From the NCBI GenBank assembly GCA_030765065.1, contig CM060986.1:78051573-78115572 (forward strand): a DNA stretch of 64,000 nucleotides, given 5' to 3'. This DNA is from Deroplatys truncata (lineage: Eukaryota > Arthropoda > Insecta > Mantodea > Mantidae). The translations under genes and the position numbers were made by a program. The notes beneath the pieces were generated by a model. That model was not told the DNA's origin, ran no database searches, and saw nothing but the letters and a program-made list of their open reading frames with translations. The stretch's first letter is position 1; each line of letters begins with the position of its first letter. Shown here in pieces: positions 45,482 to 56,802 of the stretch.

Positions 45482-46718
45482 TATGATTACTGTAATAAAG
45501 CGCACATAGTATTAAAACGGAGGAGAAATGTAGAATGCCAGTTAACGGTATAGTGTTTAACATCAATTAGTTAATCACACAGAATGCCGGAAGAACTTTA
45601 AGCATTAGCCATCCAAAAGAGGCCTTTGGAAGAGACGGATCATTAAATCTTGAACAGCTAGAGGTCTAAGCCGTAAAGGAAGAGGAAGATTAAGGACAAT
45701 TTGCCGTTAGCGTTTTTTCATCAGCCTCATTACCTTCTGTCCCTCTCATTAGTAGTAGATCTGATCAACTGCCACCTCCGTGTCTTAGACATGCTTCACT
45801 GTCCCCATGTTTACTGCTTCTCTTGTCCTTATGCAAGATACGTACCATATTTTCCACCCTTAAATTTTTTTCCATCTCTCCTTAGCTAACTAACTTTTTC
45901 CTGTTGGACTTCATTACTATTACACGAGTGGAAGTACATTTTATAAACGGTATGCAGAACTGTAACAAAATTGTGCGCTTCGCTAGAAGCCGTGTGCGTA
46001 ATCTATCTCACTTTCAAACACCATGTTAAGAGGTGACATAAACCTCATTTTCTTCAGCAGGATAAAGACGTCATAGCTGAGCAAGAACTATGGAAGGAGA
46101 TTTTGCGTATTTCTGCCCTTCTCTATCACAAATCTGCACACCGGATTTATAGGAATGTTATAGTTCCTAAGAAATGAAACTACAGAAATTGAGATCCACC
46201 TTTGATTTCGGTTCACAGCAGGGACTAATCGCACTGAAGTCATACCAATTTGCCTTCCTTTATGCACGCATGAACTTCTCTCCTGTGATTCCAGACCAGA
46301 ACTCTTAGAAATAAAATATGAAAAGATACAAACGCAAGGTGTTATAAAGAAATTGTAGTTCTCATAACCTTCATGATACCGAATTTTAGATTTAATTGAA
46401 AAAGCAAATGAACAAATTTTCCGCAACATTTAAATAAAAATTTACGAGCACTTGAGAGTCAGAACGCCTGCCTGCTGTATGAGGAGTCCCGGGTGAAGGA
46501 TAGAAATTTTTCTTTAGCCAAGTTTATTCCCTATTCTCCACAGAGTCTGGAAGTATGAATGAGAGTGTGAACGCGCGCGTGTGTGTCTAAGAAATGCCAG
46601 AAATTCAGTGACAACCGCATACGACTTAACGCCGTTATCTATAGCAATATGCTCCAAAGGTAAAAGACTGCCGATATGACCACTACAGTTAAAGGCGAGG
46701 AACAAATGGAACCTATAT
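45482..46718. other. Unassigned stretch
   Basis: A pyrimidine-rich tract lies at about 45700-45890. A minus-strand 113-codon open stretch (46088-46429) has no domain motif. A tRNA-like fragment (GTCCCGGGTGAAGG) near 46488 is too short to call. Confidence 0.4.
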
Positions 46719-47240
46719 ATAGTTTAGTTCTTCTGTAGTTCAGTTTCACTGGGAGTTCACTTTGTTCACACTATCATTTCATTAAGATGAACTAGTTAAA
46801 TTCTCATCACTTCTTCCGTAACGTAGACTCTTCACGCCAGACGGTTCGCTTCACTCGGGAGTCGAACACAATCTTCTCAACCCGTAGCTCCGCAGTAGCA
46901 CTCGCTACATGTCACAACAGTCGTCACCAACTCGCTCGGAGAATCGCTCTTGATTTCGCACCAGGGACGTAGTCGCTAACTCGTTCACTGACTGATTCCT
47001 CAACAACTCTCTCGCACTTGTGAGAACGCTCGTTTATATACTCAGTGGAATATTTCTACAAGGTTCCGAACTTTCTAGAGCTATTTCGACATGTATTCTG
47101 GAGGAGGGGGAGGAAGAAGCTTCTAGAAGGTTCTGGTTATCTGCCGATAGCGCAACCGGTTTTTACGCTGGCAAGCTGCGCTTGTCTTGTTTACCCAAAC
47201 CGCCCGGCGCCGATCTCCCAATAACCTTGGGCCATATATA
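46719..47240 (+). repeat. LTR-like repeat, uninterrupted copy
   Basis: Aligns by eye with 61.13-61.436 plus 63.313-63.51 kb. Shared landmarks in order are GTTCAGTTTCACTGGGAGTT, GATGAACTAGTT, CGGGAGTCGAACACAA, AATCGCTCTTGATTTCGCACC, ACGCTCGTTTATATACTCAGTGG, TCTAGAGCTATTTCGACA, GGTTCTGGTTATCTGCCGAT and TTGGGCCATA. It contains a TATA-like TTTATATACTCAG. No coding content; outer ends not resolved. Confidence 0.65.
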
Positions 47241-47989
47241 TTATGGCGGCAACCGACTCACCTGACACTCACGTACACTGCCGGCGGGACAGCTACTACT
47301 TTAGTGGTCTACGATTGCCGTATTTAGAAAGCAAAGCTCCAACACATCTGTATGTATTAGTAAGTATATTAATAGATCAGCTTATTCCATTTCCTAAAGA
47401 ATTAAAATTGTGATAGACGGTAAAATGGTTGAACAAGTTGGAACATTTGCTAAAACATTTACACATAAAAAAAAAACTATGTCAGGAAGTGTTCAATTAA
47501 AATAACATAAAATGATGGCAAAGCTGGTGATAATTTTTGGTCCGAAACATAGATTTAAAATGATAGGACGGGAAACGGCTGTAATTTTTAATTGTAAATG
47601 GCCCTTAAGGTAGGCCACCTCCAGCTTTATGACGAACGGAAGTCCTCCACAGTGATTTGTCAGATGGCCCAAAATTGATGTGGGTGGCCCTGGCTGATTG
47701 TGACACTGAGAAGTTGGAGAATATTCTTACGTCCGAGGGGACATCATGCCTAACGCTGAAGTGTTAATGGTGATGGTGGAGGCAACAGCGTTAGTGATGC
47801 TGCTGGGGTGGGGATATGGTGGTGGTTGAGGTGCGATGGTGGCGAAGCGGAGGTGGAGTTATGAAACATGTGTTTGATAAAATTTCAGTTTACCATGTTC
47901 TACAAATCGTTGAACATTACTTACACAAGCTAGAGAACCACACAATCACATAACTCTATTCCGCAGTGCACTCTATATTTAGTGAATGG
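47241..47989. other. Unassigned stretch
   Basis: A GGT/GAT-rich simple patch lies at 47760-47860. No gene recognised. Confidence 0.4.
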
Positions 47990-48185
47990 GTAGTTGAGGC
48001 GGTTTAGGCACGGACTTGTGAACGGGAGCTCTGCGGTTCAAATCCCACTAGGAACCTCCTCAATGACTGAGATTTTTCCAGCTTTCCTCAGCCCACATAA
48101 CTGGTAAATGCCTTAAAATTAGGCCTGGAACGTTTACATTTCAAATTTCCTATCGCAGTTATCATTTAATTTCATAACTCACCAA
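47990..48185 (+). repeat. tRNA-derived SINE-like repeat, family D
   Basis: The head has GTTGAGGCGGTTTAGGCACGG and GCGGTTCAAATCCCACTAGG (B box), followed by TTTTTCCAGCTTTCCTCAGCCC and CTGGTAAATGCC. Single copy in this window. Confidence 0.6.
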
Positions 48186-48936
48186 TTTCATCGCCTATGA
48201 TGCCATATGCAGTAAGAACTTAAAATACTGTGTTTACTCATAGGAGCAATAAAAAACTGGTTATTCACAGCACAGATTGCTCATTTATCAGCACCATATC
48301 TTTTCACATACATTCCACAGAAGATGGTATAAGAATATCACTCCCTTTCTTGGAAGCGAGTGCTTTTAATACTAAAATTGTGTTTCCGCGCTGTTAAGCT
48401 TGCAACTTAACGCCTTCATCAAGAACATGACAGACGGAATAAGAAAATGGCGCCCGGTCAGCATTAGCAGGACTACTTTGCTCGAACTTTATACTGGATA
48501 TAAAAACTCCTCAACCCTTCTTTTTTATCTTATGTAGAGATACTTAGAGGAATTCAGAAGTCTAGTGCTTCCGTCCTCATCCTCCCACATTTTTATTATT
48601 TCTGTGGAAACTTAAGAAACTAAATACCATGAAGAGCAACGTTACAAAGAAGAAAGTGTGATAAGGAAATGGTTAAAAGTTGGAAAGCTCTTTTAGAGCT
48701 TCGCTCTTTGGCTGGACGAACTCTCGCCTTGCTCTAACGAATTTATGAGTGGCGTATGTCACTACCAATGAATCTCAGAAGCAATTCTGCATTCTTGGAA
48801 CCAACATTTGACTTCACCAGCTTTTAGTTCCTTTAAATGAACAGGAAAGATAATAGACGAGAATACAATGTTTTCCAGAAAATGCGTGACTATTGCATCG
48901 TTCGTCTGCTATAACGGTTACTACCCTCCAAACTGT
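48186..48936. other. Unassigned stretch
   Basis: No recognisable element. Confidence 0.4.
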
Positions 48937-50330
48937 TATTACTTTCTCTACTACGTACTTAACAATCAGTAGGGGAAGTATTATAAAACACCCAAAAACT
49001 CTATGTCGAGATTTCAATGCGAATACAGGCCTCCTGAACCCAAAATAGCATTTTTAGAAAGGTTCGCGGGCGCGCGCATGCTCCCAAAAGAAGATAATGA
49101 TAAATACCAAACTTGGTATTAACTTTTTGTATCTTCCAAAGATGCCACGCGAGATTTTGAAGAAAATTCCTCTAAGCCAAACTACCGTTTCTTTACATGG
49201 AACAGTTTGATTTTCTCAAAGATGGCTTTAACAATTTGGATTAAAATACCATATGTTTAAGATATTTTCATTAAAACTAAAATGTATATCTTGAATTTTC
49301 TGAAAATACTCTGTAAAAAGCTCTTCATACTGAATGACTTGTATACAGTTATGTACTGCACAAAAAATCTGATGTGTTACACTCACGTGACTTTCTCTAC
49401 TCCTGTACAAACTATGTTTACAAACGCTTATTCTCCATATTCTTCATGTTAATCGAGATATCGAGATGTTAATCTTATTGCTAATTTTCTTGTAGATGCA
49501 AGGGAAATTGGTAGGCTTTAAGCTATAGTCAAATATTTTAAGAGCTTGTTGCTATGTGGCGCATTCCATTCTCTTTGCATTACCAGGACAAAAAAATGAA
49601 TAATGAATTTGAGAAAAAGTATAAGTATTGAAAAATTTAAGGCAATAATAAGCAATATCTGAAAATTGTTCACTCAACAAAAAAATGTATATGATATAAA
49701 TTGTGTATTTTAACGCCATCAATATATTTTTTGTACAGTAAAATTTTGTCTATCTCTTATGGTTTACCAGTAATGCAATAGTCGTTCACAATCAAGAATA
49801 CTTTTGGAGACATTCCCAGAAAATTAGAGATGTACATTTCATTTGTCATGAAAATATCTTAAACATATGATATTTTAATCAAAATCGTTAGAGCCATTTT
49901 TGAGAAAATTAAAATTTGGAAAAATGTTCGATGTAAAGTGTAATCTGGTGTGGGGGATTTTCTTGAAAATCTTCATGTCGCATCCTTGAAAGATACTGAA
50001 CCTAAATACCAAGTTTGGTGTTTATCTGACTGTTCGTTTCTGAGTTATGCTGTTCACAGACACACACCCACGGACATGTTTCCAAAAATTCTTTTTTTGG
50101 ATTCAGGGGGTCTCAAAACATGCATTTCCGGTGAAATCTCGGTATCGAATTTTTGGGTGGAATACAATACTTCCCCTACTTACTGTACGTAGTAGAGAAA
50201 GTAAAATTATGGATCTCGATAAAGTAAATAATTTCTCACCAATAATAATGTATGTGGCATTAACCGCAGATTCCCAGATATACCTTATTATTAGTATAAA
50301 TTCTTAAATACTTATAATTTTCTTAAGTGG
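48937..50330 (-). repeat. Family A minus copy interrupted by a younger plus copy
   Basis: The left part 48937-49367 runs from the 3' end (ATTACTTTCTCTACTACGTAC) to CTGCACAAAAAA. The right part, about 50203-50330, resumes with TATGGATCTCGATAAAG, GTGGCATTAACCGCAGATT, CCCAGATATACC and AAATACTTATAA. These match the segment that follows CACAAAAAATG(T)(A/G)GATCTC in other minus copies. The plus copy at 49368-50204 lies exactly between them. Confidence 0.8.
49368..50204 (+). repeat. Family A, full-length reference copy (837 bp)
   Basis: Both ends are defined by its nested position. The 5' end is TCTGATGTGTTACACTCACG, then ACTTTCTCTAC. The 3' end is CTACTTACTGTACGTAGTAG, then AGAAAGTAA. The last 12 bases before TAA (GTAGAGAAAGT) are the inverted repeat of the 5' subterminal ACTTTCTCTAC. 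The middle has ATCAAAATCGTTAGAGCC, GGGGGATTTTCTTGAAAATC, CAGACACACACCC (CA tract) and GGGTGGAATACAATAC. No domain is encoded. An 80-codon open frame in the 3' part (FLENLHVASLKDTEPKYQVW) recurs in other copies. Confidence 0.9.
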
Positions 50331-51212
50331 TAAATTGCTATTCTTTTTTTCTCTCGGTCAACAAGGAGCAAGGAATTTCACACTCGTTTTACATAATGTA
50401 ACCATTCGACCTCGCGGTAATTGCCACTCCAATTTTAGCGGCTCTTCAGGTGCATAAATGATGATAGTCAACAAGCGCCTTTTACAAGTCCGACGTGAAC
50501 TAAAACACTGGGAATAAATAAGGAACTATATCGGTTGTAAGTTCCTATTAAAAGAGCAACTTCACCCATAGTTGAGCCCTCTATTGGTAGAAAGAAAGAC
50601 TGTTATTGTGGCACAGGTAATCAATAAGGCTTTGTATCATCCCAGATTTTACCATGAAGTTTGCGTTCCCCCTATTGGCTATTCATCGAAGCGAACGTGT
50701 TCGTGAGAAATGGTTCACATGATGCTCATATTTGAGCATAGCAAAAGAAGCTTTGTGTTCTGCTCGCTTTGTCAACGTTTGCTTAGTAAAAACAAAAGCA
50801 TTAGAAAAAGCCCATTTGCTGAGACAATTTTAAAATGGAATACCGGAGTGTAATAAGAGTGATATCACAAAAGCGAGTGAAAAATACAGCTTGCGAATGT
50901 GAACCTTCTGTTTAAAAGCTTTAAAATTCAGGTTGAAGGGGATGAGGGAGAATGGAGCGCCTGTTGATGCTTTGATCGATTACATCCGGAAACGATTCGA
51001 GAGACAGAGACATTAATGGACAAACATTCATTGAGCTCTGTAGAGTAAGATGATACAGAGCTGTTTGTGAGCTTTTTATTGCCCTCTCAGCCTATAAAAC
51101 ACCTCTTTAAATTTAATTATCTGCAATATATTCTCCACCAGTGTAGTAGCGCCACCTTGATTTTTTCGTTGCACGTTATTCTATCTACAGGGTGAAGGAG
51201 TATTAATGCATT
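50331..51212. other. Unassigned stretch
   Basis: No recognisable element. Confidence 0.4.
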
Positions 51213-51725
51213 GATTACTTTCTCTAGTTAAGTAGAAGTAGTATTGCTTGCCGATTTAGATACCGAGATTTTACTGGATATACACGTTTTGAGGTTCCTG
51301 AATAACAAATCAATTTGACTTTCTCTATTACTTGCCTGTAGTAAGTCAGGAAGTATTGTATCCACCCAAAAATTCAATACCAAGATTTCACTATATACAC
51401 GTTTTGAGGTCCCCTGAAACAAAAAAGCATTTTTACTCTATCTAATACTTGTCTATGGTAAGTAGAGGAAGTGCTGCATTAACTCAAAAATTCTATACCT
51501 ACATTTCACCGAAAATAAACGTTCTAAGACTCGTGAATTAAAACCTAATTTAGAAAAACTGCATCCGTGTGTGTTTTTGTGTCTGTGTGAGTATCTGTGA
51601 ACGGTATAACTCAAAAAGATAACAGTCGGTTAAATAATAAATTTGGTATTTAAGCTTTTCATCTTCCAAGGATGCGACACGAAGAGTTTCAAGAAAATCC
51701 TCCCACCCCAAACTAATTTTAACTC
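51213..51725 (-). repeat. Family A minus copy with three tandem 3' ends
   Basis: The ~110-bp 3' terminal segment occurs three times head-to-tail, starting at about 51215 (TTACTTTCTCTAG), 51318 (GACTTTCTCTATTAC) and 51435 (ACTCTATCTAATAC). Each is followed by the hairpin region, a GATACC or AATACC motif and ACGTTTTGAGG-like blocks. Only the last unit continues into the body (GTGTGTTTTTGTGTCTG, GGATGCGACACGAAG), which stops near 51725. Confidence 0.8.
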
Positions 51726-52619
51726 GTATTGTACATTGAGATAGAGATGGAAGTATTGAAAATTCACTTATAGCCTTTTGCCCCAACAAAATCTGCGTCA
51801 TTTTCTTCCAAATGAAATAGATATATCATTTTCACCAAAAAACTTGATTTATACACTTCTGCCGTAATAGGAATTTTATGTAACATTAACAAATATACGA
51901 GATTATTATCAATTATTTTGCCTTTTATACAACACAGGAAAGCATTTAATTTCTTGAAAATTGTTATGTAACTGGCTTCCATTTCTGCGACAAAATGTTT
52001 GCCTTGAGAATTCAGGATCCAGTGCCTTGGATTAATGTCGACAAATGACCTCAGTAGCATTTGAACGGGAATAGCATTAATTTCTCTGTGAATGCTGTTT
52101 TAAAGTCTATCCAGGTCTGTGGAATATCTGGATAGTTTGTGGCACCATCTGGCGGAAATATTTTGGCCGCTCTCATTTAGACCTCAGATGGAGTTCCCAC
52201 TGGAGGAGATACAACATTTAGGCCATTTCCTAGTTTTTTCTTCTGATCGCCTACCATTCAGGATTCTATTAGCACTATGTCGCCGTAAAGTCCGACCGCC
52301 CCAAAACACGAAGTTGGAGGGAGGAAGGCGGTGATGCATTAACAACATTGACAGAGAAATTAATGCTATTCGAGTCATGCTTGGCATAAAATGAAACATT
52401 ATTGGTATTAATATCATATGCTTGTTTATTTACATTAACTCTACAATATGTCACAGAGATCCGTTGACAAATGGGAAGCACATCCTCTGTTTGCATTAAT
52501 TTAAGGATTTAGTTCTCAAACAGACCATGGTAAGCATCAACTGTGCAGTTGGTTTATGATGAACATGGGAAAAAATTATTTAATATTATTTTTTGTCTTA
52601 TAAATTGAATTAAAATCTA
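51726..52619. other. Unassigned stretch
   Basis: No gene recognised. The open stretch at 52119-52334 (71 codons) has no known domain. Confidence 0.4.
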
Positions 52620-53300
52620 TTTCCAGCACTACATTACCACGGATGTTCAAAATGCGCACCATTTACTTGAACAGTACCTCACTCGATCCTGATATTCATC
52701 TGTAACGCTGAAAATTGTTGAAAGTGAGATGTGCTGAATAATATGGGTGACCATGTGTTCCAAATCATCTATAGATGGAAGCTTCGTCTGTTTTATATAC
52801 CTCTACAGAAAAAGACAAGAGAGATGAAGTCTGGTGCAAGTAAGCAAGCCGCGATTGACGTCCATCTCGTCCAATCCAGTACACACCGAACATCTTATTT
52901 AATTTCTGGCAAACTGTCAGAGCACAATGTGCCGTAGCTCATCTTGTTGAAACCACTTTCTTAGCCGGTGATTCACTGCTAAATCATGCAGAAGCTCCAT
53001 TACAGCTGTTCAATAATTGTCCATGTGTGTGCTGGTTACACAAATGCTACGTAATCCAATTGCAGTATGTTGACCTCTTAGTGGATCATTTTCTGTCATT
53101 GTGAGTATATGCTGTAATTTGAATATTCTGCGAGCATATTCTCTATTGATACCACCTTCTCGAGCCACGTAGGGCAATGTACTTTTCGACCCACCGTCAT
53201 CTTCTTAATCCCATTAAATGGAGTTCTGTTCGTCAGTAGTAGATTTGGGACGATCAACTCGCATCTTGTTGATTACACTGAAAGTTGTCTTGAATTTATG
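52620..53300 (-). pseudogene. Decayed mariner-like DDE transposase (minus strand)
   Basis: On the minus strand the C-terminus reads TVQVNGAHFEHP at about 52660-52630, matching the (V)NGGHFEHL end of DUF4817-type and related insect transposases. Before it are LPSIDDLEHMVTHII at about 52780, then VYWIGRDGRQSRLA (normally RWIGRRGP.EWP.RSPDL) and QQDELRHIVL-type wording (normally QQDGAP.H) in neighbouring frames. Stops and shifts are frequent, and the upstream part is not recognisable. No terminal repeats were identified. It is a third relic of this transposase type besides 5.3 and 61.4 kb. Confidence 0.5.
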
Positions 53301-54611
53301 CAATATATTTGTTACATTTTAGTATGATGGTTTTGAAATATCAGGATGACAGCGATGGAACTTGTTTGCAGTTTCACTTGTTTTTCTGTGATTGTACCAC
53401 AGAACAGGACTAGCTCATCACTGTTCAGGACTCAACGTGATCCTTAACTCTGAAGTCGCACAATTCCACAACTGGAAACAAACAATTATGTAATGTTTTC
53501 TTTTCAAATTAATATGCACTGAATAGCTTCAAACAATAAATAAAAAACACAAACTGTAGCACTGTTGTTTACCATGCCCTACTTCTATGATATTGCTTTT
53601 GCTGCATGTATTCCACAAAAATTAATTCAGTCAAACTATAGACAAAACGTGGAGGATGCTTGGAATAGAAAAACAATATGGGCAAATATTGGGCAAATAA
53701 CTTAAAGAAATAATGATCAATTGTTTAAAATAGCTAAATAATTGTCCTATTTTACATTACACACCTCACAAAAGTATTCATACTGTCCTCTACTCTTAGA
53801 TAGGGTTTTCCCTATTTGTCAACTGACTTCTGTGTCACACTGTGTAATTGTGTTTACTATACACTTGGATGTTCTAAAAATTCGATTTCATTGAATCATC
53901 CTGACTCTTAAGGTTAATTAACAGCGTTAACATATTTTAAACTCTGATCAGAGGGGATGAAGAGGAAGTTAAATGGATTACATTTCGAGGAAACCATTTA
54001 ATTTAAAGGCACTCAAAAGTTATACGTTATGGAAAAGCAGATACACAGACCACAAGTGGTGAAATTGGCAATCATTTTGATGTGTGGAGAATGAAGAAAA
54101 GAAAACAATATTAGTAGAACCTCTGATTATTAAAACCAGAGACGTGAAATCTAACCAGGGTTACATTATTCCAAGCGAAAAGTTACCCATACACCAATAT
54201 ACCCTACAGTGGTTTTAGCACGCGTTGTGGGCGTCAATTTCCTGGAAGTGATTCCATGGGATAAAACTTCTAGTAAATTTCCTTCAATAGGATGCATAAT
54301 ATAATAACAGTTGGGTTAACTCAGAAGACTCGTTTCCTTCATTAGGTCGGTATTCAAATATTACAAAATTTCTAAATATTATCCTCCATCAAGCAGCAAT
54401 TTCAATTTTCTAAAAACTTTTAACTTGAGTTCTGATTTTGTTTGATGCAAATAGCCGCGCACACGTGGTGTTAACTTTGTTGAATCGAGCAGTCGAGGGC
54501 AGTTTTTCCCTTCTAATTCTATGTGCTTATTAGAAATCCGGAAGAGATGTTCATCTCATATACAATTTATTGCTAGCTATGTGTCATTATTTAGAGCAAT
54601 ACATACATTTA
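53301..54611. other. Unassigned stretch
   Basis: No recognisable element. Confidence 0.4.
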
Positions 54612-54786
54612 GAGCTTCTATCTACTTCATTTTAATTCAAATAAACCTTTGCAGAAATAGCTACATTACGCATTTCGTTATAGATACAAAGAGAACAGCG
54701 ATAGTCAAATGTTTAAGAACTGGACGCTATACGCTGGTCTTAAAATTCCAAACTGTTACCATGCAATCGCGAGAAACAAATAAATA
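54612..54786 (+). repeat. Family A, internal 5' fragment
   Basis: From CTTCATTTTAATTCAAATAAACC to CAATCGCGAGAAACAAA, then AATAAATAAAATAAAATAC. The sequence is close to the family consensus, but both ends are missing. Confidence 0.8.
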
Positions 54787-56089
54787 AAATAAAATACAAA
54801 TCTGAAATACTCCGTTCTGGTACCTAGTTTCCTAAACGGGACGTACATTCCAAATATATATTCCTTTATTTATATTATGAATTATAAAAGAAATTACACA
54901 GAAATAAATAATTATGCAGATATAGTAATAAAACAAGGGTAAACAAAGCATAATTTACAGAAAAAACTACAAAAAGAACTCGGTCCCCTATTTCATTACC
55001 TGCTATAACCAAAATGTTCACATAAATACTGGTAAACAGTATTTCTTATAAACTGGTAACTAGCTTACACTCTCCAAATACATAGTATATTTCAAAAACA
55101 AAACAAACTTCTCTACTAAACAACTTGAAAAAAATCTAACAATAAAGTTTCCTAGATTTATATTTACCTGTAACCGATAAACTATGCACTGGTATTCAGT
55201 GCCTTTTCTTTCTTCATTTATAAACTCTTTTTGGTTTAATGAAGTAGTAAGATTTTAAAGACCTACATCCATATTATTTATCTCAATATGCTTAAAACAG
55301 AACTATTATCAAATTATTATTTATTATTCATATTTTGTTTTCATTATATTATATTAAATAATTTCTTTAATTGCAATTTTCATTTATTTTTTTAAAGTGC
55401 TCGTTTATTTTATCTACTGCTATTAGTATTATTATTACTTATATAATTACATATTCGCTTATTTCCTCTTAAGATTTTATTTATAATTAGTTCCTTTTAA
55501 TTTTCTTTATTAACATATAACTTTGCTTCACTCTTTTTAATTAAGCCTTTCCTCTTTCTTCACTTCACTTCACTTCACTTCACTTCAGTTTTAATTTAAT
55601 TTTAAATTTAGATTATAAACCTTTTCGGTTTCACTAATTTCTCTTTGTGGGAATTTAACCCGTTTTATACACTAACACTATACATCCACATATGTATAAA
55701 ACTTCCTCTCTCAGTTACTGACCGCCAACTTGTCCATTTCCTTCTCCGCCTTGCACCATCTCTCGTAATCACTCCCTCCCTTATACATCCAATCACAGTC
55801 TATGGTGGCCGCAACTCCTGCATCTCCCGCTCTGAGCGCCGCTCTTCCTCTGCCTTATTCTCCAACTCTCTTCGCCCTCCTCCCTCTCCACAGCTATCCT
55901 CCATCTTGGTATTCCATACAAAAATATTTTATATTTTTCTTCTAAATCGTCGTTTGCATTATCCCTATCTCTCTCCTCCTTTCTTCTCCTCGCCCCTTCT
56001 GCTTTTAAATTATAGTCTTTATACAATTCATCTTGTCCTCTTCTCTATCTTATCCTTCTCATTTCTGCCCATTCTTATCTTCCGGTTAT
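54787..56089. other. Unassigned AT-rich stretch
   Basis: Very AT-rich, with TTATTATTA patches near 55310-55330. CT-rich sequence at 55680-56080 gives a 148-codon open frame (55645-56091) of low complexity with no domain. Confidence 0.4.
55561..55586. repeat. CACTT microsatellite
   Basis: Five perfect CACTT units. Confidence 0.95.
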
Positions 56090-56560
56090 AATAGAAATTT
56101 TCTTCTTCTGTTTATTTATTATATATTATTTTCATCTAAATTTTCTCCCTCTACTTGTTGTTCCTCTTGAATTTTGTTTGCATTGTTGATTAGATTATTG
56201 TTAATGTTTTGATTATTTGTTTCTTTTCTCTTATTCTTGTTGATCTTCTATTTGTTATATGTAAATTTTCTACAAGTCCTGGTTCTTCAACTATTGTAAC
56301 TTTTTCCGGACTAGGTTGGTTATTTTATATAATTTATCTACAATTTTGTATTTGGTTTCTTAACATTAATGCTAATTACTGTCCCCTTAATTCTTCTTTT
56401 TCTTCACGCACTTGATTTTTATATCGTTCACAATCAAATAACATATGTTCAGGTATATCTGGTTTGGTACAAATTTTGCATAACTCTTCTGAAGTATTGT
56501 TTGTTTTTTTGTTAATTTTAAGCCAATATGTACCATAACCATCCGTGTCCTAATAAATAA
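56090..56560 (-). pseudogene. LINE ORF2 C-terminal zinc-finger relic
   Basis: The minus strand gives DTDGYGTYWLKINKKTNNTS, then LCKICTKPDIPEHMLFDCERY and KNQVREEKEELRGQ before a stop. The CX2CX7HX4C finger followed by an acidic or basic helix is the hallmark C-terminus of R1/I/LOA-like LINE ORF2, preceded by the G.GCFG.YL-type block. The RT itself is not visible upstream (higher coordinates), so this is a fragment. Confidence 0.6.
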
Positions 56561-56624
56561 TTAATTGTTCCATTAGTTAGCTTGGTGTGTTTTATTATTT
56601 ATTAGAGAGAATACCTTCTTGAGT

Positions 56625-56800
56625 CACAGTAGGGTATTTTAACCAAAATTATTACAATCCCATTATAAAAGAACAGCAAAAAATGTTTCTTAAAAATCTT
56701 GCTTGGCTTAGCATTCTTAAATGATATCTGGTTCAAGTATAAAGTTTGGTATTTATTCCAATTTATGTTTTAGGGCACTTTTTATTTTATGCTCCTTTTT
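56625..56800 (+). repeat. Family A, diverged 3' fragment
   Basis: Has GTATTTTAACCAAAATTATTAC, TTCTTAAAAATCTTGCTTGG and AAGTTTGGTATTTATTCC in plus order. It abuts a minus copy tail-to-tail. Confidence 0.6.
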
Positions 56801-56802
56801 CT

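Noticed and set aside
51213..51560. CRISPR-like array
   Set aside because: The three repeats are diverged 110-bp transposon ends, not short identical repeats with unique spacers; the DNA is eukaryotic.
55645..56091. 148-codon open frame
   Set aside because: CT-rich low-complexity sequence (SSPLLL, SPQLSS) with no domain.
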